From Stutzerimonas frequens (GTDB taxonomy: Bacteria; Pseudomonadota; Gammaproteobacteria; Pseudomonadales; Pseudomonadaceae), in NCBI RefSeq assembly GCF_024448335.1, contig NZ_JAMOHM010000004.1, forward strand, positions 1 through 64,000: a stretch of 64,000 bases of DNA. The letters are read 5' to 3'. How positions within the stretch are numbered: the first letter of the stretch is position 1; each line of letters opens with the position of its first letter. Below, in pieces: positions 46,486-56,994 of the stretch. The notes under the pieces are model-generated. The model was not told the DNA's origin and searched no databases. It was given only the letters and a program-made list of their open reading frames with translations. Made by a program: the position numbers and the translations under genes.

Positions 46486-47877
46486 ATGCTGAAAAAGCTG
46501 TTCCAGTCTTTTCGTCTTCCTCTGCGCCGTATCCCGCACGCCCGACGCTCACCTGAAATTCTGTCCAGCCGGCAGCATTCCCTGCAGCGCAGCGCGATCA
46601 GTCGGCATGCGGTGAGCGTGGTCGAACGCTTGCAGCAGGCCGGGTACGAGGCCTATGTCGTGGGTGGCTGCGTGCGCGATCTGTTGCTGCAGCTCAATCC
46701 CAAGGATTACGACGTCGCCACCAGCGCAACGCCCGAGCAGGTTCGAGCCGAGTTTCGCAATGCACGGGTGATCGGACGCCGCTTCAAGCTCGTCCATGTG
46801 CATTTCGGACGCGAGATCATCGAGGTCGCCACCTTCCGCGCCAACCACCCAGAAGAAGACGACGAGGACGCCAGCCAGCTGGCCTCGCGCAACGAGAGCG
46901 GCCGCATCCTGCGCGACAATGTCTACGGCACGCTCGAAGATGACGCGCAACGCCGCGATTTCACCATCAATGCGCTGTATTACGACCCGACCACCGAGCG
47001 TATTCTAGATCACACCCACGGCGTGCATGACATCCGCAACCGCCTGGTTCGCCTGATTGGCGACCCCGAACAGCGCTATCAGGAAGACCCGGTGCGCATG
47101 CTGCGCGCGGTGCGTTTCGCCGCCAAGCTCGATTTCGAAATCGAGCGCCACAGCGCCGAGCCCATCGTCGACCTGGCCGACCTGCTCGACGGTATTCCCT
47201 CGGCCCGCCTGTTCGACGAAACGCTCAAGCTGTTCCTCGGCGGCAAGGCCGAGCGCACCTTCGAACTGCTGCTCGAATACGATCTGTTCGCCCCGCTGTT
47301 CCCGGCCGCCGCCGCCGCGCTGGAGCGCAACCCCGAGTACGCCGGCACGCTGATTCGCAATGCGCTGGCCAATACCGACCTGCGCATCCAGCAGGGCAAG
47401 CCGGTAACACCGGCGTTCCTCTTCGCCGCATTGCTCTGGCCAGCCCTGCCGGCCCGGGTGCTGGAGCTGCAGGACCGCGGCATGCCGCCGATTCCGGCGA
47501 TGCAGGAAGCCGCCCACGACATCATCTGGGAGCAGTGCCAGCGCACCGCCATTCCGAAGCGCTTCACCATCCCCATGCGCGAGATCTGGGACATGCAGGA
47601 GCGCCTGCCACGCCGGCAGGGGCGACGGGCCGACCAGTTGCTGGAGAACCCACGCTTCCGTGCTGGCTATGACTTCCTGCTGCTGCGCGAAAGCGCCGGA
47701 GAGAAAACCGGCGGCCTAGGCGACTGGTGGACCGACTATCAGGAAGCCAGTGACAGCGAGCGCCGCAACATGATTCGCGGCCTCAGCGGCAAGGATGACG
47801 GCGGCGCCAAGAAACGTCGCCGTGGCGGTCGTCGGCGGCGCGGCCCGGGCGACACTCCTGCCGGTTCGGCCGACTGA
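46486..47877 (+). CDS. pcnB: Poly(A) polymerase I
   Basis: PcnB adds 3' poly(A) tails that promote RNA decay. I start at MLKKLFQSFRLPLRR (463 aa), not at the frame start 63 codons upstream inside the crcZ region. The class II nucleotidyltransferase head has VGGCVRDLLLQLNPKDYDVA (two aspartates), RRFKLVHVHFG, and RDFTINALYYDP. A basic C-terminal tail (KKRRRGGRRRRG) suits RNA binding. One base separates its stop from folK, so they are coupled. Confidence 0.96.
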   Translation: MLKKLFQSFRLPLRRIPHARRSPEILSSRQHSLQRSAISRHAVSVVERLQQAGYEAYVVGGCVRDLLLQLNPKDYDVATSATPEQVRAEFRNARVIGRRFKLVHVHFGREIIEVATFRANHPEEDDEDASQLASRNESGRILRDNVYGTLEDDAQRRDFTINALYYDPTTERILDHTHGVHDIRNRLVRLIGDPEQRYQEDPVRMLRAVRFAAKLDFEIERHSAEPIVDLADLLDGIPSARLFDETLKLFLGGKAERTFELLLEYDLFAPLFPAAAAALERNPEYAGTLIRNALANTDLRIQQGKPVTPAFLFAALLWPALPARVLELQDRGMPPIPAMQEAAHDIIWEQCQRTAIPKRFTIPMREIWDMQERLPRRQGRRADQLLENPRFRAGYDFLLLRESAGEKTGGLGDWWTDYQEASDSERRNMIRGLSGKDDGGAKKRRRGGRRRRGPGDTPAGSAD

Positions 47878-47878
47878 G

Positions 47879-48406
47879 ATGGAGCGCGCCTATATCGGCC
47901 TGGGCAGCAACCTGGCCGATCCCCAGCGACAGTTGCGAGGCGCTCTGCAGGCACTGGCCGAGCTGCCGCAAACCAGGCTGGTCGCGGTCTCATCCCTTTA
48001 TGCCAGCGATCCGCTCGGGCCTGCCGACCAGCCACGCTATGTCAATGCCGTCGCGGCACTGGATACCGATCTCCAGCCTCTGGACCTGCTCGATGCCCTG
48101 CAACGTATCGAGCTGGCCCAAGGCCGCGAGCGCAAGGCCGAACGCTGGGGTCCACGCACCCTGGATCTGGACATCCTGCTGTTCGGCGAGCGACTGATCG
48201 ACGAGCCGCGACTCAAGGTTCCGCACTATCACATGCAGGCCCGCCCATTCGTGCTCTATCCATTGGCCGAGATCGCCCCCGCGGAGCTGGCGCTGGCCGA
48301 TGGTCGCCGCCTGGCCGACCTGCTCGCGGCCTGCCCGTTCAGCGGGCTGGAGCGGCTCGCCGATGCAGGTGTCACCGCCGCGGTAACGAGCGTAACGCGT
48401 AGGTAA
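47879..48406 (+). CDS. folK: 2-amino-4-hydroxy-6-hydroxymethyldihydropteridine pyrophosphokinase
   Basis: FolK transfers pyrophosphate from ATP to the pterin in folate synthesis. The 175-residue HPPK domain starts at MERAYIGLGSNLADPQ and contains VSSLYASDPLGPADQPRYVN and the signature RWGPRTLDLDILLFG. It is coupled to pcnB and precedes panBCD, a conserved cofactor cluster. Its last codons contain three GTAAC repeats. Confidence 0.96.
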   Translation: MERAYIGLGSNLADPQRQLRGALQALAELPQTRLVAVSSLYASDPLGPADQPRYVNAVAALDTDLQPLDLLDALQRIELAQGRERKAERWGPRTLDLDILLFGERLIDEPRLKVPHYHMQARPFVLYPLAEIAPAELALADGRRLADLLAACPFSGLERLADAGVTAAVTSVTRR

Positions 48407-48532
48407 CACTCGCGATTGACTTAGGCTGCCGCCGCCGGGACTATAAGCGCCCTCTGCCATCCGCGGTCTTGGCACTCTATAGGTGCACCGCATGGCAATC
48501 CTGACCTCCGAGGCTCGAAGAGGACGGCATTC

Positions 48533-49333
48533 ATGCCAGACGTCACCCTGACCACGCTGCAAGGGCTCAAGCAGAAGGGCGAGAAGATCGTCATGCTCAC
48601 CTGCTATGACGCCACCTTCGCCAAGACCGCCTGCGACGCAGGCGTCGAGATGCTGCTGATCGGCGATTCACTCGGCATGGTCCTGCAAGGTCACGACAGC
48701 ACCCTGCCGGTCACCGTCGCCGACATGGCCTACCACACCGCCAGCGTCAAGCGCGGCAACCGTGGCGCGATGATCGTCGCCGACCTGCCGTTCATGGCCA
48801 ACGCCACCACCGAGCAGACCCTGAACAACTCCGCAGTGCTGATGCAGGCCGGAGCCCACATGATCAAGCTGGAAGGCACCGCCTGGCTGGCCGACTCGAT
48901 CCGCCTGCTGGCCGACCGCGGCATTCCGGTGTGCGCGCACATGGGGCTGACGCCGCAAGCGGTCAACCTGTTCGGTGGCTACAAGGTACAGGGTCGTGAA
49001 GAAGCGCAGGCGCAGCAGATGCTGGAGGATGCCAAGTCGCTTGAAGCCGCCGGCGCCGCCATGTTGCTGCTCGAATGCGTGCCCAGCGAGCTGGCCGCGC
49101 GCATCACCCGTGCCGTGCAGATTCCGGTAATCGGCATCGGCGCCGGCAGCGACACCGACGGCCAGGTGCTGGTGCTGCACGATATGCTCGGCCTGTCGCT
49201 CAGTGGCCGCGTACCGAAGTTCGTGAAGAACTTCATGCGTGAGCATGGCGACATCCCCTCGGCCATCGCCGGCTATGTCAAGGCGGTCAAAGCCGCCGAA
49301 TTCCCTGCAGCCGAACACGGGTTCTCCGCATGA
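48533..49333 (+). CDS. panB: 3-methyl-2-oxobutanoate hydroxymethyltransferase
   Basis: PanB makes ketopantoate from 2-oxoisovalerate (a product of the valine pathway encoded at 2.8-6.1 kb) and methylene-THF. The 266-residue TIM barrel has [17 protein letters not shown], the metal-binding [17 protein letters not shown] and [16 protein letters not shown]. The stop overlaps panC (ATGA). Upstream TTGACT and TATAAG are present but 20 bases apart, so the promoter is uncertain. Confidence 0.98.
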   Translation: MPDVTLTTLQGLKQKGEKIVMLTCYDATFAKTACDAGVEMLLIGDSLGMVLQGHDSTLPVTVADMAYHTASVKRGNRGAMIVADLPFMANATTEQTLNNSAVLMQAGAHMIKLEGTAWLADSIRLLADRGIPVCAHMGLTPQAVNLFGGYKVQGREEAQAQQMLEDAKSLEAAGAAMLLLECVPSELAARITRAVQIPVIGIGAGSDTDGQVLVLHDMLGLSLSGRVPKFVKNFMREHGDIPSAIAGYVKAVKAAEFPAAEHGFSA

Positions 49334-50190
49334 ACGTCGTCAAGACCATCGCCGACCTGCGCGCCGCGGTTGCCCGCGCGCGCGGCGAGGGCAAGCGCAT
49401 CGGCTTCGTGCCAACCATGGGCAACCTGCACGCCGGCCACATCGCCTTGGTGAAGAAAGCCGGTCAGCGTGCCGATTTCGTCGTCGCGAGCATCTTCGTC
49501 AACCCGCTGCAGTTCGGCCCCAACGAAGACCTGGACAACTATCCGCGCACCCTCGCCGCAGATCAGGACAAGCTGTTCGACGCCGGCTGCCACCTGCTCT
49601 TCCCGCCCAGCGTCGAGGAGATGTACCCCCACGGCCAGGCCAACCAGACCATCGTCCGCGTACCCGGCGTATCGGAAGGCCTCTGCGGCGGCAGTCGTCC
49701 CGGCCATTTCGACGGCGTCTCCACGGTGGTCAGCAAGCTGTTCAACATGGTCCTGCCGGACCTCGCCGTGTTCGGCCAGAAGGATTTCCAGCAGCTGGCG
49801 GTGATCCGCACCATGGTGCGCGACCTGAACATGCCGGTGCAGATCATCTCCGAGCCCACCGTGCGCGACGTGGATGGCCTTGCGCTGTCCTCGCGAAACG
49901 GCTATCTGAGCGCCGACGAGCGTGCCACGGCCCCGCTGCTGTACCGAACGCTGACCCAGCTGAAAGATGCGCTCCAGAACGGCCGACGCGACTACTCGAC
50001 ACTCGTCGCCGAAGGCCTGGAAAGCCTGCGCGCTGCCGGACTACGGCCGGACTATCTGGAAATTCGCAATGCGATCGACCTGCAGCCGGTAAGCGACGCT
50101 TCTGCCGAGCTGGTCATCCTCGCCGCAGCCTTCCTGGGCAAGACGCGGCTGATCGACAACCTGATGGTCGATATCCACACATCGGCCTGA
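49330..50190 (+). CDS. panC: Pantothenate synthetase
   Basis: PanC joins pantoate and beta-alanine with ATP. The 286-residue protein has the HIGH-like motif [16 protein letters not shown], the [19 protein letters not shown] region, [13 protein letters not shown] and [12 protein letters not shown] (KMSKS-like). Overlaps panB; panD follows after 83 bases. Confidence 0.98.
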   Translation: MNVVKTIADLRAAVARARGEGKRIGFVPTMGNLHAGHIALVKKAGQRADFVVASIFVNPLQFGPNEDLDNYPRTLAADQDKLFDAGCHLLFPPSVEEMYPHGQANQTIVRVPGVSEGLCGGSRPGHFDGVSTVVSKLFNMVLPDLAVFGQKDFQQLAVIRTMVRDLNMPVQIISEPTVRDVDGLALSSRNGYLSADERATAPLLYRTLTQLKDALQNGRRDYSTLVAEGLESLRAAGLRPDYLEIRNAIDLQPVSDASAELVILAAAFLGKTRLIDNLMVDIHTSA

Positions 50191-50273
50191 TCCATGCCAT
50201 TTGCCTGCAGCCTTGATCACGTTCGAGGCTTCGGGCACACTCTGCGCCGCTTGCGCACCCGGAGGACCCTGCC

Positions 50274-50654
50274 ATGCACGCCATCATGCTCAAGGCCAAA
50301 CTGCACCGCGCCCAGGTAACTCACTCGGTGCTCGACTACGAAGGCTCCTGCGCCATCGATGGCGAGTGGCTGGACCTGGCCGGTATCCGCGAATACGAAC
50401 AGATCCAGATCTATAACGTCGACAACGGCGAGCGCTTCACCACCTACGCCATCCGCGGCGAGGAAGGTTCGAAGATCATTTCGGTCAACGGTGCCGCCGC
50501 CCACAAGGCAGGTGTTGGTCATCGCCTGATCATCTGCGCCTACGCGCACTACAGCGAGGCCGAGCTGGCCAACTTCAAACCCCATGTGCTCTACATGGGC
50601 GCAGACGGAGAGCTGAGCCATACCAGCAACGCCATCCCGGTACAGGTCGCCTGA
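50274..50654 (+). CDS. panD: Aspartate 1-decarboxylase
   Basis: PanD makes beta-alanine from aspartate. The 126-residue proenzyme has the self-cleavage site YEGSC (Gly24-Ser25), which generates the pyruvoyl group, and the catalytic HRA and Tyr58 regions. It completes the panBCD set, so pantothenate synthesis is fully encoded here except panE/ilvC; IlvC can also reduce ketopantoate. A strong terminator follows. Confidence 0.98.
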   Translation: MHAIMLKAKLHRAQVTHSVLDYEGSCAIDGEWLDLAGIREYEQIQIYNVDNGERFTTYAIRGEEGSKIISVNGAAAHKAGVGHRLIICAYAHYSEAELANFKPHVLYMGADGELSHTSNAIPVQVA

Positions 50655-50680
50655 GTCACCATTCAGGCGCTGTCGAATAG

Positions 50681-50713
50681 AAGCCCGAAGTGTTCCGCAC
50701 TTCGGGCTTTTTC
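50681..50713 (+). terminator. panBCD rho-independent terminator
   Basis: A perfect 12-bp stem AAGCCCGAAGTG/CACTTCGGGCTT with a five-base loop, followed by TTTC. Confidence 0.88.
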
Positions 50714-51002
50714 GTTGTGTGCAGCATCGGCGCTCAGACAGCACGCCGGCGCGAATCGAATAGAAGGCGAAAGCCCGGAACGCAGCAGGGGTTTTCTCTG
50801 TCTGAGCTGTCTCTGATGGCATAGGATGTGCCTCACCGGCTCGGTGAAAGCCGGGTTCGGCCAGCATCCGCAGCATTCAGGAACGAGTGCCGGCGTGCCC
50901 GCACGGTCATACACATCACTGAATCCCCGAGGCAACATGCGCGCTCGCTGCGCGGATTCACGGGGTTCAGCGGCCTGTCAAAGCAAAGGAAGCCGCATCA
51001 CC
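50714..51002. other. Intergenic leader upstream of pgi
   Basis: About 290 bases without a convincing gene. It holds a short hairpin (CCGGCT-N7-AGCCGG near 50836) and a weak -10-like CATAGG, but no clear promoter, and I recognise no riboswitch class. AAAGGAAG precedes the pgi ATG. Confidence 0.5.
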
Positions 51003-52667
51003 ATGAGCTACTACCAGCATCCGCTCGACGTCACCGGCCTGCCGTCCTGGAAGGCCCTGGAAGAACACCGCCTGGCCATGCAGAACTTCAGCATGCGCGA
51101 GGCCTTCAAGGCCGACCCGACGCGCTTCGCTGACCTGTCGGTTTCCTGCAGCGGCCTGTTTCTCGATTATTCGAAGAACCTGATCACCCCCGAAACCCGC
51201 ACCCTGCTGGTCAACCTGGCCCGCGAGGCCGGGGTCGAGCAGGCAGCCCATGCGATGTTCGAAGGCGAACGCATCAACGCCTCGGAAAACCGTCCGGTGC
51301 TGCACACGGCCCTGCGCCGCCCCATGGGCGACACGGTGATGGTCGACGGCAAGAACATCATGCGTGATGTGCACACCGCCCTGGCGCAGATGACCGACAT
51401 CGTTACTCGCATCCACAACAACCTGTGGCGCGGCTTCAGCGACAAGACCATCACCGACGTGGTGAACATCGGCATCGGAGGCTCGTTCCTAGGCCCGCAA
51501 CTGGTCTCCGAGGCGCTGCTGCCCTTCACCCAGCACGGCGTGCGTACGCACTACCTGGCCAACATCGACGGCAGCGAATTCCGCGAAGTGACCGCCAAGC
51601 TGAATGTCGAGACCACGCTGTTCATCATTTCCAGCAAGACCTTCGGTACCCTCGAGACGCTGAAGAATGCCCAGGCTGCGCGCACCTGGTATCTGGGCAA
51701 GGGCGGCACCGAAGAGAAGCTCTACCGCCACTTCATCGCCGTCACCAGCAACAAGCAGGCGGCCATCGACTTCGGCATTCGCGAAAAGAACATCTTCCCG
51801 ATGTGGGACTGGGTCGGCGGGCGCTACTCGCTGTGGTCGGCGATCGGTCTGCCCATCGCCCTGGCGATCGGCATGTCCAACTTCAAGGATCTGCTGTCCG
51901 GCGCCTACAGCATGGACCAGCATTTCCTCAGCGAGCCGTTCGAAAGCAACATGCCGGTGCTGCTGGCGATGCTCGGCATCTGGTACCACAACTTCTGGGG
52001 CGCGCAGAGCTACGCCTTCCTGCCCTACGACCACTATCTGCGCAACTTCGTCAAACACCTACAGCAGATGGACATGGAATCCAACGGCAAGAGCGTGCGC
52101 CAGGATGGCACGCCGGTGACTTACAGCACCGGCCCGGTGATCTGGGGCGGCGTCGGCTGCAATGGCCAGCATGCCTACCACCAACTGCTGCACCAGGGCA
52201 CACCGCTGATTCCGGCCGACTTCATCGTGCCGGTGGTCAGCCACAATCCAGTGGCCGATCACCATGAATGGCTCTACGCCAACTGCCTGTCGCAGAGCCA
52301 GGCGCTGATGCGCGGCAAGACCCGTGAGGAAGCCGAGGCCGAACTGCGTGCCAAAGGCCTTAACGAAGACGAGGTTCAGCGCCTGGCCCCGCACAAGGTG
52401 ATCCCGGGCAATCGACCGAGCAACACCGTGGTGATGGAAACCATCAGCCCCGGCCGCCTTGGTGCGCTGATTGCGCTATACGAGCACAAGGTATTCGTCC
52501 AGGGCGTGATCTGGGGCATCAACTCCTTCGACCAGTGGGGCGTCGAGCTCGGCAAGGATCTTGGCAAGGCGGTCTACAATCAGATGACCCGCTTCGATGC
52601 CGCACCGGCCGAAGACGCTTCGACCCAGGGCCTGATCGACTTCTTCCGCGGTCGCCACCGCGGCTGA
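51003..52667 (+). CDS. pgi: Glucose-6-phosphate isomerase
   Basis: Pgi interconverts glucose-6-phosphate and fructose-6-phosphate. The start is [16 protein letters not shown] after AAGGAAG (554 aa); the frame is open 59 codons further upstream. Signatures are present: [14 protein letters not shown], the SIS fold region [13 protein letters not shown], and [15 protein letters not shown] with the catalytic Glu/His/Lys residues downstream ([28 protein letters not shown]). Pseudomonads use it in gluconeogenesis and the EDEMP cycle, since they lack phosphofructokinase. Confidence 0.97.
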   Translation: MSYYQHPLDVTGLPSWKALEEHRLAMQNFSMREAFKADPTRFADLSVSCSGLFLDYSKNLITPETRTLLVNLAREAGVEQAAHAMFEGERINASENRPVLHTALRRPMGDTVMVDGKNIMRDVHTALAQMTDIVTRIHNNLWRGFSDKTITDVVNIGIGGSFLGPQLVSEALLPFTQHGVRTHYLANIDGSEFREVTAKLNVETTLFIISSKTFGTLETLKNAQAARTWYLGKGGTEEKLYRHFIAVTSNKQAAIDFGIREKNIFPMWDWVGGRYSLWSAIGLPIALAIGMSNFKDLLSGAYSMDQHFLSEPFESNMPVLLAMLGIWYHNFWGAQSYAFLPYDHYLRNFVKHLQQMDMESNGKSVRQDGTPVTYSTGPVIWGGVGCNGQHAYHQLLHQGTPLIPADFIVPVVSHNPVADHHEWLYANCLSQSQALMRGKTREEAEAELRAKGLNEDEVQRLAPHKVIPGNRPSNTVVMETISPGRLGALIALYEHKVFVQGVIWGINSFDQWGVELGKDLGKAVYNQMTRFDAAPAEDASTQGLIDFFRGRHRG

Positions 52668-52679
52668 TAAGCCCTCTCG

Positions 52680-52707
52680 ACCGGACAGCGCGCAGCTGCT
52701 GTCCGGT
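52680..52707 (+). terminator. Terminator after pgi
   Basis: ACCGGACAGC/GCTGTCCGGT, a perfect 10-bp stem with an 8-base loop, followed by the T-poor CTATCTT. Starts 13 bases after the stop. Confidence 0.7.
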
Positions 52708-52799
52708 CTATCTTGCCCTCCTTTTACCTCGACAACTGGCGAGCCCTCTGCGCCTCTTCAGGTACCATCGCCGCTTGCCAAGCCACCAGCGCTGTCGCC

Positions 52800-53678
52800 A
52801 TGGAATTCCTCCGCCGTCATATCGAAACCCGCGTGCTCAGCCTTACCGGCCTGGCGATCGGCGGTGTCGACTACGAAAACCCTCCGGGCGATCCCGGCCT
52901 GTTCGGGCCTGAGTCAGTATGCTGGCGCGTGCATGGCGACTTCACCTCGATGATGGTCGGCGGGATCTCTGCACTGCTATTGCAAGCGCTGCACCCATTG
53001 GCGCTGTCGGGCGTATGGGATCACTCGAACTTTCGCGAGGACCTGCTCGGCCGTCTGCGGCGTACCGGGCAGTTCATCGCCGCCACGACGTTCGGCAGCC
53101 ACGCCGATGCCGAACGCCTGATCGAGCGGGTCCGACGCATCCACCTGAACGTGGCCGGGACGGCACCGGATGGTCGACCCTACGCCGCCTCCGATCCCGA
53201 TCTGCTGACCTGGGTGCATGTCGCTGAAGTCAGCAGCTTTCTCAAATCGCACCTGCGCTACCGCGACCCCGGTCTCTGCGCAGCCGACCAGGATCGCTAC
53301 TACGCCGAAGTCGCACTGATTGCCGAACGGCTCGGCGCCGGTGAGGTTCCACGCTCGCGCGCCGACGTCGAGGCGTACCTCGAACGGCTCCGCCCGCAGC
53401 TGCGGATCGACGAACGCGCCCTGGAGATCCTGCGCATACTGCGCACCGCTCCGGCACCAAGCCCACTGCTACGGCCGTTCGGCACGCTAATGTTGCACGC
53501 TGGTGTTGAGTTACTGCCGGAATGGGCCGCAGCCATGTTCGGCATATCGCTGAGCGACGCGCGCCGTCAGTTGCTCCGCAGCGGCGTACGCAGTACCGCG
53601 CCAGCGCTACGCTGGGCAGTGCGCAATGCCTCGGTGCATCGCGCACGCCGGCGCATGGGCTTGCCGCCACGCGGCTGA
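52800..53678 (+). CDS. MpaB/DUF2236-family oxygenase-like protein
   Basis: A 292-residue protein of the DUF2236 (MpaB/Lcp-related) family. I start at MEFLRRHIETRVLS. Family features include CWRVHGDFTSMMVGGISALL, LQALHPLALSGVWDHS, RRTGQFIAATTFG and WVHVAEVSSFLKS. Relatives include fungal MpaB, which cleaves a farnesyl chain, and the rubber oxygenase Lcp, a haem protein; the family is largely uncharacterised in bacteria. No signal peptide. It follows pgi across a terminator. A function cannot be assigned. Confidence 0.82.
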   Translation: MEFLRRHIETRVLSLTGLAIGGVDYENPPGDPGLFGPESVCWRVHGDFTSMMVGGISALLLQALHPLALSGVWDHSNFREDLLGRLRRTGQFIAATTFGSHADAERLIERVRRIHLNVAGTAPDGRPYAASDPDLLTWVHVAEVSSFLKSHLRYRDPGLCAADQDRYYAEVALIAERLGAGEVPRSRADVEAYLERLRPQLRIDERALEILRILRTAPAPSPLLRPFGTLMLHAGVELLPEWAAAMFGISLSDARRQLLRSGVRSTAPALRWAVRNASVHRARRRMGLPPRG

Positions 53679-53803
53679 GGCGCATGCCGCGTCCGGCATC
53701 GCCAATCTGCGGCGCGCTGCCCAATGCCCATATCGGGCCGATTCGGGAACCGCGCACCCATGCCATACTCCAAGGCAACCATCCGCCAGGAATACTTCCG
53801 GTC

Positions 53804-56695
53804 ATGCCCAATGGAATGAAGCGAGCGTTCAGCGGCGTGGCGCTCGTGCTGATCTGCTACAGCCTGCTTGGCTTCCTGATCCTGCCAGGCATTGCCCAGC
53901 GCATCGCTAATCAGCAGCTTGCGGCCTACGCGACGGTGCCGGCCAGTCTGCAACGTGTCGAGTTCAATCCCTTCAGCCTTGAGCTCTCCCTGTTCGACCT
54001 GCGCATCGGTGACGAAAATGATCACCCGCTGGCCTTCGAGCAGCTCTACCTCGATCTGCAATGGGCGAGCCTCTGGCAACGTACGCTGCACCTGGCTACC
54101 GTCGAGTTGGTGGCACCGCATACCGAAGTCCGTATTGCCAATGACGGCACCCTGAACCTCAGTCAACTCTTCGATATTCCTCCAGCAGAGCCGTCCGACG
54201 ACGGCGAACGCGACCTGCTCGCGCTGCGCATCGACCAGTTGCGGCTGGTACGCGGCCACGTCGCTTTCGAGGATCGGCGCCCGAGCGAGCCCATCGAGCT
54301 GGTCTACGACTCCCTGGACCTCGAGCTGCACAACCTCGCCACCCGCAGCGACGACAGCGCCGACGCACGCCTCACCGCCAGCGGCGCGAGTGGCGGACGC
54401 ATCGATTGGCAAGGCGACCTCAGCTTGCAGCCGCTAGCCTCCCGCGGCCAGCTGCAGATCAGCAAGCTACCGCTCGAGGCCTTCTGGCCCTACGTGCGCG
54501 ACGCAGCGCCACTGGTTCTGCAGGATGGCAACATCGAGCTGAGTACCGGCTACCGCCTCGATCTCAGCGACGGCCTGGCCCTGACGCTGGATAACGCCCA
54601 GGCCACCCTGGCGCCGCTGGCCCTCGACAGCCCGGACGGGCGCAAGCTGGTGCGCCTGGAGCGCCTGGAGCTGAGCGAAACGACGCTGGACCTGGCCAGG
54701 CGGCAGGTCAGTATCGGCAAGCTGCGCAGCCGCAACCTGGAAACCTGGGCCGCCCGCGAAACCGATGGCGAGCTGGACTGGCAGAAGCTGTTCGCCACAA
54801 GTGCGTCCCCGTCGAAGGCCGACGACCAGACTCCGGACAGCGAAGCCCGGACATCTGGCGAACCATGGCAGGTATTGCTGCACGATGCTCAGCTGCGTGA
54901 TTACCGGGTGCACCTGGCCGATCGCGTCCCTGATGAGGAGGTCCAGCTGGAGCTCGGCCCGCTGAACCTGGACGTCAGCGATTTCGACAGCCTCGCTACC
55001 CGCCCCTTCTCGCTGAAGCTGGACACGGGGGTCGGCAAGCAGGGGACACTCCAGGCCCAGGGACAGCTGCAGCTCAGCCCGGTCAGCGGTGAGCTGGCAG
55101 TAACCACCCGCGACATAGATCTGCGCATCGCTCAGGCCTACCTCAGCCCACTGGTGAGCCTGGAGCTACGCAGCGGCATGCTCAGCAGCGAACTGCAGGT
55201 CAACCTGCAGGGCATCGAGCCATTGGCGTTCAACGTTCGCGGTAGTGTCGACGCCACGCAGCTGCACACTCTCGATACCATCAACAATCGCGACTTCATC
55301 AAATGGCAGCGGCTGCAGCTCAACGGTCTCGATTACCAGCACCCACGGAGCCTGGAAATCGAACGGATCGATCTGAGCCAGCCCTACGCCCGCTTCATCA
55401 TCAACCCAGATCTGAGCACCAACATCAACGACCTGCTGGTCGAGCGCAGCGAATCCACCGCGCAAGAGGCTTCCGAGGAGCAGGTATCGGAACCATTGGC
55501 CATCCGCATCGGCGGCATCGCCATCGCCGACGGATCGGCCAACTTCGCCGACTTCAGCCTGCGCCCGCCCTTCGTCACCGCCATCCAGTCGCTCAATGGC
55601 GACATTGGCACGCTGGACAATCGCGAGCAGAAGCCAGCCTCAGTGAACATTGCCGGCAAGGTGGATCAGTACGCACCCGTGAGCATCAAGGGCAGCCTGA
55701 CGCCCTTCGACCCGCTGCAGCGCCTGGATATCGCCACCAGTTTCCGCCAGGTCGAGCTGACCACCCTGACGCCTTATGCAGGCAAGTTTGCTGGCTATCG
55801 GATCCGCAAGGGACGCCTCAACCTGGACCTGCACTATCGCATCCAGAACGGCCAGCTGAACGCCGACAACAAGGTGGTCCTGGAGCAGTTGCAACTCGGC
55901 GAAAAAGTGGACAGTCCCGACGCGGTGGATCTGCCGGTACGCTTGGCGGTCGCACTACTGAAGGACAGCAACGGCACGATCTCCATCGAGCTGCCCGTGC
56001 AGGGCGACCTGAACAATCCGCAGTTCAGCGTCATGCCGATCATCTGGCAAACGTTGCGCAACCTGGTGGTGCGTGCGGCCAAAGCCCCGTTCAAGTTCAT
56101 CGCCGGGCTGGCTGGTGGCGACCAGAGCGACCTTAGCCACATCGATTTTGCTCCGGGCAACAGCGAACTGGACCCAGCGGCGCGCCAGACCCTGGATACC
56201 CTGGCCGCCGGGCTGAAACAGCGACCCGGGCTGCGTCTTGAGATCGAAGGCATGAGCGCCACGGCAACGGACGGCCCGCTCCTCGCCGAACAACGTCTAC
56301 AGGACGAGTATCGCCAGATTCAGTACCGTATCCTGCAGCGTCGAGGCGACGAGGTACCGTCCGATCCCGCGCAGCTTACCGTGGACGAGCAGGATCAGGC
56401 GCCGCTTCTGGAGGGCATCTATCGCAGCCGGCTGAAGCAACAACCTCCAGCGGAATGGAGCGACCTGGAAAGTGAAACCCGAGCCCAGCACCTTCGCCAA
56501 GCGATCATCGATTCCTGGGCACAGAGTCCTGCCTTGCTACGCCGTCTGAGTCGTGAGCGCGCTGCCTCGATCAAGAGCTATCTCGTCCAGGCCGGGCTGA
56601 CACCAGAGCGCATCTACCTGCTGGATACCGGTACTACCGAGGCCGGCAGCGACGGCCGGATTGCTACAACCCTGAATTTGGGAAGCGAAGAATGA
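53804..56695 (+). CDS. Large DUF748 (AsmA-like) membrane-anchored protein with split OmpA-like tail
   Basis: A 963-residue protein starting MPNGMKRAFSGVALV, with one N-terminal transmembrane helix (about 9-27) and a very long beta-rich periplasmic DUF748 region similar to AsmA/YhdP-type lipid-bridge proteins. Near the C terminus IDFAPGNSELDPAARQ (about 780) followed by LRLEIEG resembles the first half of an OmpA-type domain, and RERAASIKSYLVQAGLTPER (about 917) the second; about 95 residues are inserted between them. The stop overlaps the next gene by ATGA. The start could be four codons later. Role in envelope lipid transport is inferred. Confidence 0.82.
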   Translation: MPNGMKRAFSGVALVLICYSLLGFLILPGIAQRIANQQLAAYATVPASLQRVEFNPFSLELSLFDLRIGDENDHPLAFEQLYLDLQWASLWQRTLHLATVELVAPHTEVRIANDGTLNLSQLFDIPPAEPSDDGERDLLALRIDQLRLVRGHVAFEDRRPSEPIELVYDSLDLELHNLATRSDDSADARLTASGASGGRIDWQGDLSLQPLASRGQLQISKLPLEAFWPYVRDAAPLVLQDGNIELSTGYRLDLSDGLALTLDNAQATLAPLALDSPDGRKLVRLERLELSETTLDLARRQVSIGKLRSRNLETWAARETDGELDWQKLFATSASPSKADDQTPDSEARTSGEPWQVLLHDAQLRDYRVHLADRVPDEEVQLELGPLNLDVSDFDSLATRPFSLKLDTGVGKQGTLQAQGQLQLSPVSGELAVTTRDIDLRIAQAYLSPLVSLELRSGMLSSELQVNLQGIEPLAFNVRGSVDATQLHTLDTINNRDFIKWQRLQLNGLDYQHPRSLEIERIDLSQPYARFIINPDLSTNINDLLVERSESTAQEASEEQVSEPLAIRIGGIAIADGSANFADFSLRPPFVTAIQSLNGDIGTLDNREQKPASVNIAGKVDQYAPVSIKGSLTPFDPLQRLDIATSFRQVELTTLTPYAGKFAGYRIRKGRLNLDLHYRIQNGQLNADNKVVLEQLQLGEKVDSPDAVDLPVRLAVALLKDSNGTISIELPVQGDLNNPQFSVMPIIWQTLRNLVVRAAKAPFKFIAGLAGGDQSDLSHIDFAPGNSELDPAARQTLDTLAAGLKQRPGLRLEIEGMSATATDGPLLAEQRLQDEYRQIQYRILQRRGDEVPSDPAQLTVDEQDQAPLLEGIYRSRLKQQPPAEWSDLESETRAQHLRQAIIDSWAQSPALLRRLSRERAASIKSYLVQAGLTPERIYLLDTGTTEAGSDGRIATTLNLGSEE

Positions 56696-56979
56696 AGAAA
56701 GGATACTTGCTCGCCGCCCTGCTGATCAGCGCGAGCGCCACGGCCGACACGCTACGCTGCGGCAATCAGCTGGTCACTACCGGCGATCGCACCTTCGAAG
56801 TCGAGCGCAAATGCGGTGCGCCGCAACACCGCGACGTCGTCGGCTATCGCCTGGGCCGGCATGACCGTCATGAGCTTATGCTGGAAGAATGGGTCTACGG
56901 GCCGCGTAACGGAATGCTCAGCATTCTGACTTTCGAAGGCAACCGCCTGGTACGCATCGAAACCCGTCGAGCCAACTGA
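56692..56979 (+). CDS. Exported DUF2845 protein, first copy
   Basis: A 95-residue secreted protein: signal MKKGYLLAALLISASATA, then the DUF2845 core with TLRCGNQLV, RKCGAPQHRD and EEWVYGPRNGMLSILTFEG. Two cysteines probably form a disulfide. The start overlaps the DUF748 gene stop, so the pair is coupled. Function is unknown; the domain resembles SmpA/OmlA-like small beta proteins. Confidence 0.85.
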   Translation: MKKGYLLAALLISASATADTLRCGNQLVTTGDRTFEVERKCGAPQHRDVVGYRLGRHDRHELMLEEWVYGPRNGMLSILTFEGNRLVRIETRRAN

Positions 56980-56994
56980 GTCTGGAGCCAACCA

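Noticed and set aside
50714-51002. Possible riboswitch before pgi
   Set aside because: Only one short hairpin; no conserved core of a class I know.
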